64,000 nucleotides of DNA. Source: Acholoe squamosa (lineage: Eukaryota; Annelida; Polychaeta; Phyllodocida; Polynoidae). Below the pieces are notes generated by a model. The model was not told the DNA's origin, made no database searches, and was given only the letters and a program-made list of their open reading frames with translations. Location: assembly GCA_949317995.1 (NCBI GenBank), contig OX439041.1, positions 6,832,001 to 6,896,000 on the forward strand, given 5' to 3'. Below, piece by piece: positions 1-10,889 of the stretch. The position numbers and the translations under genes were made by a program. Numbering within the stretch: the stretch's first letter is position 1; every line of letters starts with the position of its first letter.

Positions 1-365
1 ATTAATTTCATAGATATTTCTTTGATTAATACAAAATATGTTAGAATTTATGGAATAATAAAATGGTATATCATAGTATCATAGGATATTTGACACATGT
101 GTTAATATAGCAGAATTGAAGTATTTCCTCAGGCATACTGAGCTATACACACAAACATGAATGTTACAGTTGTCACAAGATGGCGCTGAAGCACTGGTCA
201 CCCCCCCCCCCTGCATTTTATATAAAGAGGGTAAAACATCTGAAGGCTCTATTCTGGGTACTATTGATTATTACATGACTTCTGTGATTTTGGGTGCTTT
301 TTCTGAATATTCCCATGCACATACCTGTCGATATTGCACACCATGATGCATGCAGCATGACTTTT
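1..365. other. AT-rich noncoding flank
   Basis: Nothing is recognisable here beyond low-complexity AT-rich sequence and a run of ten or so C at about 201-212. No coding signal can be supported. Confidence 0.5.
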
Positions 366-449
366 GTAAGGAGGCATGTTACCCATGTAAGGAGGCATGT
401 TATCTATGTAAGGAGGCATGTTATCCATGGATAACATGCCTCCTTACAT
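366..449. repeat. Triplicate 21-bp repeat ending in a 44-bp perfect palindrome
   Basis: A 21-bp unit (gtaaggaggcatgtta + five variable bases) occurs three times head to tail at 366-386, 387-407 and 408-428. The third copy is followed directly by its own reverse complement, giving a 44-bp perfect palindrome at 406-449 centred on CCATGG. It can form a cruciform or hairpin. No mobile-element ends are evident around it. Confidence 0.8.
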
Positions 450-498
450 GTCCTTACATGTCATAAGTTACATGTTAAAACCTACAAAATTTTTCATT

Positions 499-800
499 GC
501 CAGAGTAGGGGTCGAACCTGCAGTCTCAGATCCTAAATCCAGCTCCCTATGCATTGCACCACAGGGACTGATGAGAAGTGGTTGGCTAGAACCAGGTCTT
601 GATATGATACAAAGCCCGGGAAGGTGACGACTGCGGGCTGTCCGCTGTCATAACCGCGAGACGCAGAACGCGTTCAAACCAACCCAACCCAAGCCAGGCG
701 CCAAGGTGTGTCACCCGGTGGTCTAGTTGTTAGCGCATTGCGCTCAGCTGCTAGACAACTGCCGTGACAACTGCGGAATGGGTTCAGACCAAACCAATGG
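499..800. repeat. tRNA-derived SINE-like elements
   Basis: Two tRNA-like modules with polymerase III boxes are visible. On the minus strand at about 499-569 an A-box-like TGGTGCAATGC is followed by a canonical B box, GGTTCGACCCC. On the plus strand at about 718-790 TGGTCTAGTTG is followed by GGTTCAGACC. Acceptor stems do not pair, so these are degenerate tRNA-derived repeats and not tRNA genes. Confidence 0.55.
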
Positions 801-3796
801 CTGCCGGGTGCCGAGGTGGATGTGCTGATCGTGTACTATTTTTGTTTTCAACTTGAATTCATTGATTTCTTTATTGATTTTTTATTAATTATCTATTGAT
901 TATCATATAATAAAATAAAAATAAAAAGTAGTTAATGGATATGTCATGACTTGTGACTGTTATCCAACAATAAAATGCAACTCGGGGTACCCTAGCCCTA
1001 AATGGCGGCAATGTAGGAGTATGTGCCGTTGATTCTGGTGATCAAACAAAACAGGGTATTGTGTAGTTAATAAAATCAATGTATATGAAGCAATGACTGT
1101 ATCAACAAAACCTGTAACTGTTGAATTTAACTTTTATTTATTATATTGAACATTGTAAAAATATAAAATGATGTTACAAAGTCAGATGGCCATGGTATTA
1201 ACTGGGAGAATGGCTTAGTTATCATATAAAGAGTGATGGCAGCAATGGTTATTTTGAGTGGTACTAATTTTGAGTGATGGGCCAATGGTTCTGGTTTTGG
1301 AACTGCAGGGCCAGGGTAAACTAATTGAGGTACATGGTAGCAGGGGTATGTACTGCATCTATAATGAGGGGTTGTAAATAAAAAGAATCACAGTGACACG
1401 AGGCATGGAAGCTTGAATGTGGCATGATTCAAATTTTGGTACTAAATGGCTTTTTCACATCATGTATTGTGATATATTGTGTAGTATATGATACTGTTAT
1501 ACCTTAATTTAGGACCTGTTCCTATACATCATAGATACCCCCTAATCGTCTCTCATTGGTTCTTTCAATCCATCATTTGTTTTTTTAAAAATGTTTAAAC
1601 TTTTTTTAGCCAACAAGAGTATGACATACATGCTAGTATTAACTTAGATCCATCTCACATTCTTCGAGTTCATTTGTAATTTACAATCATACAAGCACTT
1701 CACCAAAGTATTATAAGAAGACAATTAAGGACAATCTGAGAATGTGTCAATTCATTTGGCTAACAAGTTAATGACCAGCCATCCTTAGTTTCAGAACTAA
1801 CTTGATACGCCCTAAGATTGAATGACAGTCCCTGGATCATGGTGTGTACTAAGAACTTAGTACCCTTGTTTATCTTCACATTTCTCTTACTTTCTTATCA
1901 AAATACATAATTTTGATGTCACCACAGGTAGCAAAGGTCTATATTCTACATACACACCTTTTTACAGAACTAAAACCGGAAAAATGGCTTTATTTACAAT
2001 CTTCCCCTCAGTCTTCCTCTGCTAAAACTGATTTGCTATTTAGTTTTTGTTTAATTTGCTAATAAATATGGAATCACAAGATTAAATAATAGATAAATGC
2101 CTATAAACTGACGTTTTCTTTTTAGCTAAGTGATGTTTAATAAGGGAGAAAATGTAATATTTAATGTAAATATAAGTCCCAAATGGTGGAGTGGTTTTAC
2201 AATCCCACCTTTGACCCCAATAATGTATGCACAGGTAAGTATCATGGTCCAGTGACCAGTGACCAGGGCTCTCATTGGCCCATACACCTGTTGAGGTGAG
2301 TGTCATGGTCCAGTGCACACACAATGGTACTAAGATCCCAGTACATCCTAAGAATGTGCATGATATCAGAATCTTAGTACAGACTAAAATCAGACTGTTG
2401 TACTATGATCCTGGTGTATCCTAACAAGATATTACCTCCCTAACCTGGTCATTCAAGAATGTTGTTTTGGCTGAGCCATATAAAAGACAATACCATACTT
2501 CATAAAAAAGCAATTATAATAACAATTATGATATTTTAATGTAAACAGTGACATTGGATTTACTTTAAGAACATTTAATAATGAGTTTCCCCCCTTCCCA
2601 AGGGTGGCACAGTAACTACACCTTTAATGAGCCCAAATAATATCACGTCGATCCAGGGAAGAAAACTGAGACCAGGAAGGACCCAACCATATGAATGAAG
2701 CAAAAAATGGTATAGAATCACCTAAGCTCATATTTGCAAATGAGCTCGAATTTTTCTCGGTCCCTGACATTTCTTTATTCATAACCCAATGCATTCCAAC
2801 TTTGAGCACAATTAACCTATGTTCTATGTGGAAATGCCCTTGTGTCTTGTATGGGAAAAATGACCCCAACTGCAAAAGCAGTTGTCCAACTGGAACTACT
2901 GCATCATTGCCAGTTGGGGAAACCAACTGCCGGTCCACGCCCCAGCCTGAATGTCCCACTCTGACTCATAAATTTACATTATAACTGCCCTTCGAAAATC
3001 CCCCTTCCGTGACACCTAAACAGTTGTTTGAATGTAGATTTGTGACAGAAAACACTAACTAAAACACAAGGCCCTTGCTTTTTGACAGAAATTCCAAAAG
3101 CCTAGCTTATCTGGGTACAAAACATGTAAACCGTGAGATTCATTGAACAAACAGGAAACCATTGCTTTAATGAATACTTTCTAGGGAGAATTTACTCAAT
3201 TTACCATTACAGCTTTTACTAGAATTTTACCGCACTCTTTACCATATAAAAATACAATTGAGTATACATAATAATTACAGTTGGCCACATCAGAAGATAA
3301 TAACTGGTGAATATGGCAGAATGGTTATTATTATTTTCTGTAATGTATATAACATATGAGTATGCATATCTTCCTTTGTTTTGATATTTACCCAGATCTG
3401 TTGCCTTCAATGCAGAATTCCGAATGTGCAGGGCGAGCAGAGAAGTCAGGGTAATAACTGGTAATTATACTATTTCCTTTTTGGTGTACACTTGTTATGG
3501 TTGAAAGGAGATACCATTCTCCATTAAGGATGATGAATAGGACAGTTTATTATGTCTTACTCCTATTTATGGGTGAAACAATGCTTTAAAGTAAGATTAT
3601 TTTGCAAGTTAAGGTCATTGTTTTACTTTCAGTATTAAATATCTTAAACAAAAACAGAAATACATGGTAAATGCTACACTTTACACTATTCTAAAGAATG
3701 ATCATTTTCTAATAACCTGTTCATAAAGTATTAATTACAATTTTTCTTTCTAAGTGTTGTATAAGGGGCCTTTGGAACAAACAGCGAATATGTAGC
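801..3796. repeat. Noncoding DNA with patches duplicated in inverted orientation at 35.3-38.1 kb
   Basis: No gene is supported. Patches match the complement of a downstream region: about 1050-1110 corresponds to 38020-38095, 1420-1490 to 37610-37680, and 3720-3796 to 36485-36560. The part between about 1.6 and 3.4 kb has no obvious partner, so one copy has gained or lost DNA. Short open frames here, such as those overlapping on both strands at 2624-2984, have no recognisable protein features. Confidence 0.5.
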
Positions 3797-4798
3797 ATTT
3801 AATCAATGTCAGAGAGCACGCACGGGTCTATGGTTCAATATTCCACGACCGTGCACCGGGAGTGGAATAGTGAACCCACAAGTGCTCTCTCATAACTTGA
3901 TTAAGACGTTTATCTAACATTTGTCTCCATTTTGTATTAATCTCTTACCTTATAACCCCAGAATTAATCTAGGAGTAGACATTTTCTAAGTGCATGCAAT
4001 CCACACAGTTTGCCAAGCCGTCATGGCCATTTGGTCGTTCTGCCCGATATACCTCCACCTTTACACACATTTTTTTGGGTGGAATCCCAGCATGTCAAGT
4101 CCTGTACTTCTAGCACTGCCAAATATACGATCTCTAGTTGGTGTTCGCCTACATTTTGAATCCATTTTCTTCGAAATAAATGAGAACCCAATGATTTTAC
4201 ATAGCGATCCAACGCACACGGCCAGGTACACGGCCATTGCATCTTCTTTACGAAGCGGGGAGGTGCCCGGATGTAAGAACTAGGTCAGATATGCATCGAA
4301 CAAGGAATGGCCGGACGGGGCGGGTCCCGACACGTATCGCTATGAAAAATCAATGGATTCTTATTTATTTTGAACAAAATGGCGAATTTAGGCATGGCAT
4401 GTTCATATGGGATATCTAAGGATGTTTCTCTGTTAATAACTCCACCTTCCATTATTGGATTCTATGCTAATGAGGTGTGTAAACATAAGGTATGTCGGAA
4501 AACTTTTTTCAAATCCTTGATGTACATGGGTTTCTAGCACCGGTCGGCTTGGTATAGTGGACAGCGAACTCGCCTCCTGCCACAGCGGCCGGGGATCAAT
4601 TCCCCGTTGAACCCTAAACCGTTTTAACTGGAAATGTATGGAGGAGTTGACTTTGTATACTCCTCCAATTTATTAACATGTCCAGGTTCAAACTAGCACC
4701 TTCTTGAAGACGAACAAAAGGTCTCAGAGTGTGTTATGGCTGGATAATGAACCTCAGATTATAACAAAAAAGCACTGTCCAAGCCCAAATCGTGATAT
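3797..4798. mobile_element. Composite insertion: foldback MITE plus tRNA-like/foldback repeat
   Basis: The duplicate region at 36460-36500 (read on the minus strand) runs straight from the sequence before 3797 to that after about 4798, so about 1 kb was inserted here or lost there. The left part (about 3797-3905) is a foldback with arms around GAGAGCAC...GTGCTCTC. The right part (about 3980-4660) has inverted arms (around 4160-4205 and 4330-4385) shared with the insertion at 8347-9306. It ends in a tRNA-like module at about 4541-4616 with an A box (TGGTATAGTGG) and a weak B box (GGATCAATTCC). Confidence 0.55.
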
Positions 4799-5039
4799 AA
4801 TTATGAATAGTACTTAAGAAGCAACACCATTATTTTTGTATTCCTGTTCTGATCAACACTGCCATTATGTATACCATATAAATATGTTAGGAATTCCTAA
4901 GATGTATAATAGAGGAGAGATCTACCCCTCCTTTTGTTGAATGTTGATATTCTTTTCAAATTTTCTGTTTTTTTACCTGTCATGTTCAAATAATGTTATG
5001 AAACAAACCGTCATTATAAATAAGATGTAATCATTATGG

Positions 5040-5345
5040 TAATAAACTATTGACATGGCCATGTGAATCTGATATGAAATGAATATGAGGCGACCATGTG
5101 GTTTCAATATGTAAATGAGTTGAATATGTTAATGATGTGACCATGTGAATCACATATATGTGAATCAATTATGTTAATGAGCTGATTGTGTAAATGTTAT
5201 ATATGATGATTTGACCATGTGAATTCAATATGTAAATGAGGTCACCATTTGAATTTGATATGCTCATGAGGTGATTGTGTGAAATCAAGATGGGTATGAG
5301 GTGTACTTGTGTGAAATTGATATGGTTATAGCCACATGATTTTGA
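5040..5345. repeat. Degenerate minisatellite (ATG/GTG-rich, ~40-bp period)
   Basis: Irregular repeats of the phrase 'atgaggtgaccatgtgaat' with varying spacers fill this stretch. The same array, inverted and interrupted, is present at about 35950-36230 in the duplicated copy. It is noncoding. Confidence 0.5.
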
Positions 5346-5544
5346 TATGGTAATTATAGTGTCCAGTTAACATTCTTTTCAGTGGTTGTTGTATACGTTT
5401 CTAATTGATGACAATATATTATTGAAATATATGCTAACGAGGTGGCCATGTGACTGTCAAGGTCCTAACACAAGTTGTGAATGGGTGAGCCAGGACAAAT
5501 AGATGCCCAAACAAGGCATATCTACACAAATCATGATTTATGAC

Positions 5545-5850
5545 TTACCAATTTTGTCACTTGTAATCCACCGGGGGTTGGGCCGAGAACACTCAGGACA
5601 GTTGCGGTGATTCCCATGGTCGCAACATTATCATTTGACTGCCACGATTCACAAACAAAAGGATAAACCAAAAAAAATATTTCATGACCAAAAGTCCATG
5701 TCCTGTCCCTTTGTTCCAATCTGGTGCTGTACCACCTGTGTGGTGGCAAGGAACCACCTGACTCAGGTGGGTGAAGGGTCCATCTGGTGGGGAAATATAC
5801 CCTTATATATCCAGTTCCTTCGCATATATAGTAGTCATTTTCAATATGTT
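5545..5850. repeat. Interspersed ~300-bp repeat (copy 1)
   Basis: A block containing CTGACTCAGGTGGGTGAAGG and TCCATCTGGTGGGGAAATAT recurs in the same orientation at about 35663-35945. There it interrupts a sequence that is otherwise an inverted copy of 3.7-5.5 kb. It therefore behaves as an independent mobile repeat. Its class is not recognised. Confidence 0.5.
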
Positions 5851-7171
5851 CACTTTTGAAAATAACTCATAAATCCACCAGGTGTCCTCAATATTTGTGT
5901 AGAGAATCTCCTCCAAAATAATGATGGATCTCTGGCAATTTAGGGACAAGGGTTTTTTTAATGACATTTCTATATAATGTATAGCAGAATAGTGATTACT
6001 GCATTGTTTTCTATTTCTACTGATAATGTGCTCTCTCCTCATTAACATCATTTGACAAAACAAGAGTAAGTCTTGTCTGTAATTCATTTACTGTCATCAC
6101 TTTCCTACTGTTTAGCCCAGACATGCCATTCTTCACATTGAACATGTTCAAGCAATCATTTTGTAATATTAACAGTGTGTTCTACTCCTGTATAAAATAG
6201 AAATAAGGGCAGTTTAGATAAATAAATATAAGTACCTTTTTGGTGTCAGCATGGCAATTGTTTCTGTCATTAACAGTGTAATCCATTTTGCTAACATTTC
6301 TAAATATTGACATGAAGAATCACTTGTCAGTCTTAATCTACTGTAGCGCACATTCAGGCAATTCAAGATCTTTGCCCACATCACCTATCAGGCCTAGCAC
6401 TCTCATATAAAGTAAATACCATGGCCATGGCTAATACCAGAGCATAAATGAAAATGACGCTTTTAGGCATAGCCTAAAGTCAGGGTGCAGCTTATAGCGG
6501 TATTTGACACTATAAAAGAGTACTAAATTGCCAATTTTCAAGCCTTGGCTATGACTAATGGCTTCTCAAATAGTAGGGGGTGCAGTTATATGAGGTTGTG
6601 GGTAATACGAGGGAATTTACAGTAGCTCTAATCAGCTAATAATCGATATCGGCACTTTGAGCTTAAGAAGTCAAGTGATATTATATCTTATAGGTTAGTG
6701 ATAACTTTTCCATCTTTGTGTATTTTGTTTTCAGCAGCCTGAGATGTAGCATCTCTTTCTATCTATAAATCAGAGCACTAATTCAGTTGAATTCTCTTTT
6801 AATCAGAACATTCTGGCTATTCTAGTTAATGCTTTATAGCAGAAGGCTAATAAAAGTATTCTTTGTGTGCCTCCAAAACAGTATCCACTGTTATGTCCTG
6901 ACCTAAGGTCAAAGTAGCATCCCAGATCCTGAAAGTTTACAGAGATCACGCTACATAGTTTCTTTTCATTACTTCTAATCAGATCCATAAGTCAGACAAT
7001 ACCTGAAAAATACAAATTTAACTTCCAACTTGTGATAATATAGAAGGTGAAAATTGTTCTTTTTTCTGTTTGATTCCCTTCTGAATCCAATTCCCTTCTT
7101 GATCATAACTCCCATGCTCCCTGCCATAACAATGATGGTAACTTCAATCTGTTTCCATTGCTCCTTATGCA
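5851..7171. repeat. 3' flank of GPCR copy 1, directly duplicated at 39.2-40.9 kb
   Basis: Noncoding sequence downstream of the minus-strand GPCR pseudogene. It is collinear with about 39185-40904, for example the stretches at 6235-6265 and 39570-39600, and at 6310-6360 and 39990-40040. Copy 2 carries about 330 extra bases near 39656-39993. No gene is seen. Confidence 0.6.
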
Positions 7172-8340
7172 TCAGAGAGCCACTTCATTTGTCTGTTCTA
7201 CTTTCTCTATCATTGGTATACTATCCCCAGTGTACACCCTCATGCATCCGTACCATGGTATTCTCGGTCTGACCTGGGTGCGCGACCTTCCGGATTGCAC
7301 ACATTGTGTGGTGTGTCATCAGGCAGAACTCATGCCGGAACGGCGGCCCGCTCAGACAGTACAGCAGGAAGTTGAATGCATGGTTGGAGTTCATTGGGAT
7401 ACGCAGAAGGAGTGTAGACAAAGGCCGGTTAAAGCCCCTGAGTGGACGCTCAAGGTATTTCATTATGGCATAGTATGATGACACTGTGCATATGGGGAGG
7501 GTTGATATGAGGAACACGCAGCTTACAGTTACTAGCATTGTGATAAGTCGGTGGGCTTCTGTGCTGAAGCTGTTCTCGGAGCAACCTTTGTGGGTGCGTC
7601 TTGCTTGCTTGACCATTCACACCAAGATGGCTGTGTTGGAAGCACATATAATGCATGCTGGGGACATGTCGTCATAGAGGACAATGACAAGTGTTATAAT
7701 GGGTCCCAGCGCTTCATCAACATAACATATGAGGTGTGGCCTGTTGTTGTACATTGTGTGCACTTTATATGTGAAGAAGGTAAATGAATTGGCCAAAATG
7801 ATTATTAGCAGGATCAGAACAACAATGACTATTGCCCAGGGTCCCGAACAAAGGCCCTTGAAACGAAAAGGCAAACACACTGCAAGAAGACCCTCAATGG
7901 TAACTGCGACAACCAGCCATGAACTGAAATCAGCAGCAGACCGGAACACATAGGCAATTATTGTACAACTCCAGTCTGAGTACAGTCTAGGGCTGAGGTT
8001 CCCATACTGTGACAGCCATATCAGGGAGAAGTTACTGAAGTAGTGGTAGACTGTATCTGAGACAGGAAGTGCCAGAAGGAAAGCGTGTGTACTGACTGTA
8101 TGGAAACGCCTTCGTAGTAACAGAGCAGCAGCTAGAAAGTTTCCCACTGTACCAAGAACAAGGAGCAGAGGTGGCGTAATCCATTTTACCATCTCCAGTG
8201 GATCCTGTCTGTGTTGATAAGGCTTCGCTGTATCATTGCCCAACATAGACTAATTATGGCTGAGGAGCATGAGCTACTGACTCAACTCTGAGGTACTTAA
8301 TATACTCATATTAAAGTTTGGACCATTGGTAACTATCCAT
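7172..8340 (-). pseudogene. Class A GPCR pseudogene (copy 1)
   Basis: Broken duplicate of the intact receptor at 40905-42092; the two align from the ATG (8340) to the stop position (7172). Visible lesions relative to copy 2 are a 2-bp deletion shortly after the ATG, nonsense changes in the N-terminal tail, loss of 12 bp in frame in the fifth transmembrane region (near 7660-7675), and an Arg CGA codon turned into TGA at about 7614-7616. A 5-bp deletion also shifts the C-terminal tail (near 7230). The TM3 ERL motif has become EGL. What remains are two open stretches, 7617-8246 and 7221-7616, in the same frame either side of the TGA. The Polinton and a foldback repeat separate it from its former 5' leader, which now lies beyond 27648. 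It was probably silenced by insertion and then decayed, though the order is inferred. Confidence 0.88.
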
Positions 8341-8346
8341 ATTGCA

Positions 8347-9306
8347 TTATACCACGATTCTGGCACTTCCGGTGGTTTTATATGCGATATATACGGGGTA
8401 TATTCTGCATATACCTCTCATGTGCGTTTTTGAAATTTTTGGTATATACTTTTTCGGGGTCAAGTTGGAAATTATGGCAGCTATACAAAGTTAATCTAGC
8501 CATTTTCCATTGTGAAAAATCGTGCCAACTCGTATGAGGATTGAACCCCGGCCGCAGTGGTGGTAGGCGAAGGCCTTAGCCATAGCGCCACACTGAACGG
8601 TGATGAAATCCAATGTGAAAATAAATAAGACCTTGACCGGAGAGGTACCGCATTTTCACACTCACTTTTCGTATGGAATCCAACCATGGCATGTTATAAT
8701 ATTGAAATCCCAAGAAGTTTTCGATCAAAGACGAGGAATGCGTGCTAATTTTCTCCATTTTCTTCAATATAAATAAGAATCCATTGATTTTCCTAACGGA
8801 CGCGAGTCGCCCCATTCCCACCCGCCTCCTTGTCCGGTGAAAGTGTGTCAGTGGCCCGGATGTAGATATAGGTCATCTGCTCGTCGTACGAGGAAGACGC
8901 CGAAAATTTCGGACCGGTTAGGAAAATCAATGGATTCTTATTTATTTTGAATATATCAGACATATCAAGCATGGAGTACTCATCTAGAGTGTCTAAGGAT
9001 ATGTATGTTTTAATTTGAAAACTTGTCATGGTTGGATTCGATACGAAAAGTGACTGTATACACAGCGGTACCTCTCCTGGCAATGAACAAAAACAATGGC
9101 TTCGCGCAGAGCGGTGACCCGGGCCGTATCGCTTGCTTTTACAAAATGTCTTCTCGTGGCTATATTCTGTGGATATCAGGTAAGAAATTAATACAAAATG
9201 GAGGAAATCGTGGTATAAACCTATTAGGTCAAGGATATTGGAGCCCACGGGGAGTATATGCTGGATATACTCCCTAGGGCTCCAATATCCATGATCTATT
9301 AGCTTA
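8347..9306. mobile_element. ~960-bp foldback/tRNA-like insertion next to the Polinton
   Basis: In copy 2 the bases ATTGCA and ATACTCAA are adjacent (42092-42106). In copy 1 they are separated by this stretch. It contains a minus-strand tRNA-like module at about 8519-8592 with a perfect B box (GGTTCAATCC). It also has long imperfect inverted arms (about 8641-8800 against 8925-9075, including AATCAATGGATTCTTATTTA and its complement) and a strong hairpin at 9232-9291 (GGATATTGGAGCC...GGCTCCAATATCC). The arms are shared with 3980-4450, so it is a repeated family. Open frames inside it, such as 8793-9332 on the minus strand, are products of the repeat and not genes. Confidence 0.6.
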
Positions 9307-9308
9307 AT

Positions 9309-9314
9309 ACTCAA
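9309..9314. repeat. Polinton target site duplication, left (ACTCAA)
   Basis: ACTCAA lies directly before the element's first bases AGTAGTATATAC. It is repeated directly after the right end and occurs once at the unoccupied paralogous site, 42101-42106. Six bases is the usual Polinton duplication length. Confidence 0.95.
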
Positions 9315-9714
9315 AGTAGTATATACATGCAAACTGAGCGCAATGGATTAGCTACTAACTAGGTCATGACCTACTGGTAGACCGGAAGTGACCTAGTTTC
9401 AACCAATCAGAGGGCTGGATTTGACAGGAAGTGACGTCATAAGGTCATGACCTAGTTTTTTCGACCAATCAGAGAGCTGGATTCCATTTGACCTAGTGAC
9501 CTGACCTAGTTACATAAATTAAAAGAATTGCGCAATACCTAGAGCTGACCTACTTGCAAACCGGAAGTGACCTACTAACCTACTTGCAAAAACGTATGAC
9601 CTACGTATGAGGGTGCATTGCGCAATGCTTGTAAGAATTTACACAATGTTCTGATGCAATACTTTTATGGATTTACGCAATACTTATGACTCATGCATTA
9701 AAATAAAACACAAC
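9315..9714. repeat. Polinton left terminal inverted repeat
   Basis: Reverse complement of the right end. By eye, only a handful of mismatches occur in the outer ~320 bp (9315-9632), several of them CpG to TpG/CpA. The inner part to about 9714 matches with gaps. It contains dense consensus host transcription factor sites: ETS CCGGAAGT at 9382-9389 and 9561-9568, CCAAT at 9403-9407 and 9464-9468, CRE TGACGTCA at 9432-9439, C/EBP ATTGCGCAAT at 9527-9536 and 9617-9626, AP-1 TGACTCA at 9687-9693, and about ten AGGTCA half-sites, some as AGGTCATGACCT. Confidence 0.95.
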
Positions 9715-9745
9715 TCATTTATTTCACATAACAGATTATATTTTT

Positions 9746-9751
9746 TTTATT
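9746..9751 (-). terminator. Poly(A) signal for the leftward leftmost gene
   Basis: AATAAA on the minus strand, about 65 bases beyond the stop codon at 9816. It fits 3'-end formation of a leftward transcript just inside the terminal repeat. Confidence 0.5.
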
Positions 9752-9815
9752 AGACACAATATTTACAGATGAAGACAGATTTTCCATTTCCGGGGCGTGC
9801 ACATATACTACAAAA

Positions 9816-10292
9816 TCATTTGTTGTGTGTGAATTTACTTGCTTGATACCAGCTTTGGCCAGTAAGACTTGTTTTCCATGTGTTGTGGAAACAATAACTG
9901 TTAAGTTTGGCTATGTTAGATATAGCATGCTCGAACAAAGCCTGGGCCAGGAAGTAAGTTTGACTGTTTTTGGGTCCAGGTAAAAGACCAGATAAAAAAC
10001 CATCCTTAAAGTTTACCTCAAAGGAGAAATGATTTTTCACTCCAGGTATACTTAAGGCATGAAGTTCCAGAGAGACCTGCAGACATGTGAAACAAATAGT
10101 TTTAGCAATAGCAGATACTTCCAGTTTACAATTACACTGACAAAACACTCCTACTATGGGATTACATTCTAACTCTTGGAGAGTAAGAGCAAACTTTCTT
10201 ACACTTCCTAAAGTGTACCTTGTGTAGTGTCTTGGGCAGCCAGGTTCAGTGTGCAATTGATATACTCCTATACACCAATCATGCATTATCAA
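9816..10292 (-). CDS. Unrecognised Cys-rich Polinton protein, C-terminal part
   Basis: The frame is 158 codons if opened at a TTG (10292), with its first ATG at 10286. It probably is not an independent gene. The frame of the upstream ORF (10294-10623) ends just before it in an A7 run, and a one-base slip there would connect the two. The product contains a CxCxC cluster (CQCNC) and several further cysteines, suggesting metal binding. The hydrophobic segment around SIPGVKNHF may be a buried core. I do not recognise the family. Lying next to the terminal repeat and on the early strand, it is a candidate accessory or early regulator, which is inference only. Confidence 0.6.
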   Translation of the reverse strand: MIMHDWCIGVYQLHTEPGCPRHYTRYTLGSVRKFALTLQELECNPIVGVFCQCNCKLEVSAIAKTICFTCLQVSLELHALSIPGVKNHFSFEVNFKDGFLSGLLPGPKNSQTYFLAQALFEHAISNIAKLNSYCFHNTWKTSLTGQSWYQASKFTHNK

Positions 10293-10293
10293 G

Positions 10294-10623
10294 TTAACTT
10301 TTTTTCACTCGACAATAGTACATGCAGTTTCTGTAGGCGTCCCAAAAAGCTGAAGAGAAATATTTGTACATTTTAACACTAGTTATACAGTGGTCAACAG
10401 TGTCTGGTTCAGCTCCTCTAAAATAACCAATGTTTTCTGCAGGTATTATTTCCCAAAAGAAATTCTCTGAACATCCACATGCTACAGAACTTATATCATT
10501 GTCAGGTGTTATAGAAGAAGCTTGATTATATGAAGCAACACTTTGTAAAACTGGACGCATGTAATAGTCATAAGGTGGAGTTTCTGTGGTTTGCTCGACA
10601 AGCATAGCTTCTAAACTTTCCAT
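10294..10623 (-). CDS. Unrecognised Polinton protein, N-terminal part (frame broken)
   Basis: ATG at 10623; 109 codons with an acidic, Tyr/Ser-rich start and a Cys motif (ACGCSENFFWE) around residue 50. It ends in VKKS at a run of seven A (minus strand, about 10302-10308). The downstream frame 9816-10292 continues one base out of phase, so a single protein of roughly 265 residues has probably been split by a homopolymer indel. Whether the indel is real, an assembly error or a recoding site cannot be told here. No homolog is recognised. Confidence 0.6.
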   Translation of the reverse strand: MESLEAMLVEQTTETPPYDYYMRPVLQSVASYNQASSITPDNDISSVACGCSENFFWEIIPAENIGYFRGAEPDTVDHCITSVKMYKYFSSAFWDAYRNCMYYCRVKKS

Positions 10624-10889
10624 GTTAAAATGGTTGCTTAATTCTAACCAGATACTAATAGTCTGGTGAACGTGACGCTATGAGTTAAGAAATCTGGTAC
10701 CACTTTTTTTTCTGTTCCAACTTAATTTCTTCAGCGCCGGATTTTTTATTTTTTGTCGTGAACATGTACAGCGTTCACTTTTGTGAAAAGTTTTTTTTTT
10801 TTTATTTTTGGGTGATACAGTTCACTTTTCTTACTTTTTTATTAGTTTTTTTTTCATGATACAGTACACATTTTTTTTATTTGAAAAAT
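10624..10889. other. T-rich spacer upstream of the leftmost Polinton gene
   Basis: Noncoding. It holds long T-runs (for example about 10791-10803) and no clear TATA box. It separates the leftmost leftward gene from the palindromic tandem array and may contain its promoter. AATAAA on the minus strand (TTTATT near 10801 and 10877) could end leftward polymerase transcripts. Confidence 0.4.

Noticed and set aside
499..800. tRNA genes (also at 4541-4616 and 8519-8592)
   Set aside because: A and B boxes are present, but acceptor stems do not pair and the modules sit in repeated elements; they are tRNA-derived SINE-like.
8793..9332. 179-codon minus-strand frame beside the Polinton
   Set aside because: It lies within a foldback repeat family and crosses into the Polinton end; no protein features.
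9816..10623. Adenovirus E4 34K-like protein
   Set aside because: A CxCxC cluster and cysteine content gave a faint resemblance, but no diagnostic motif could be aligned by eye.
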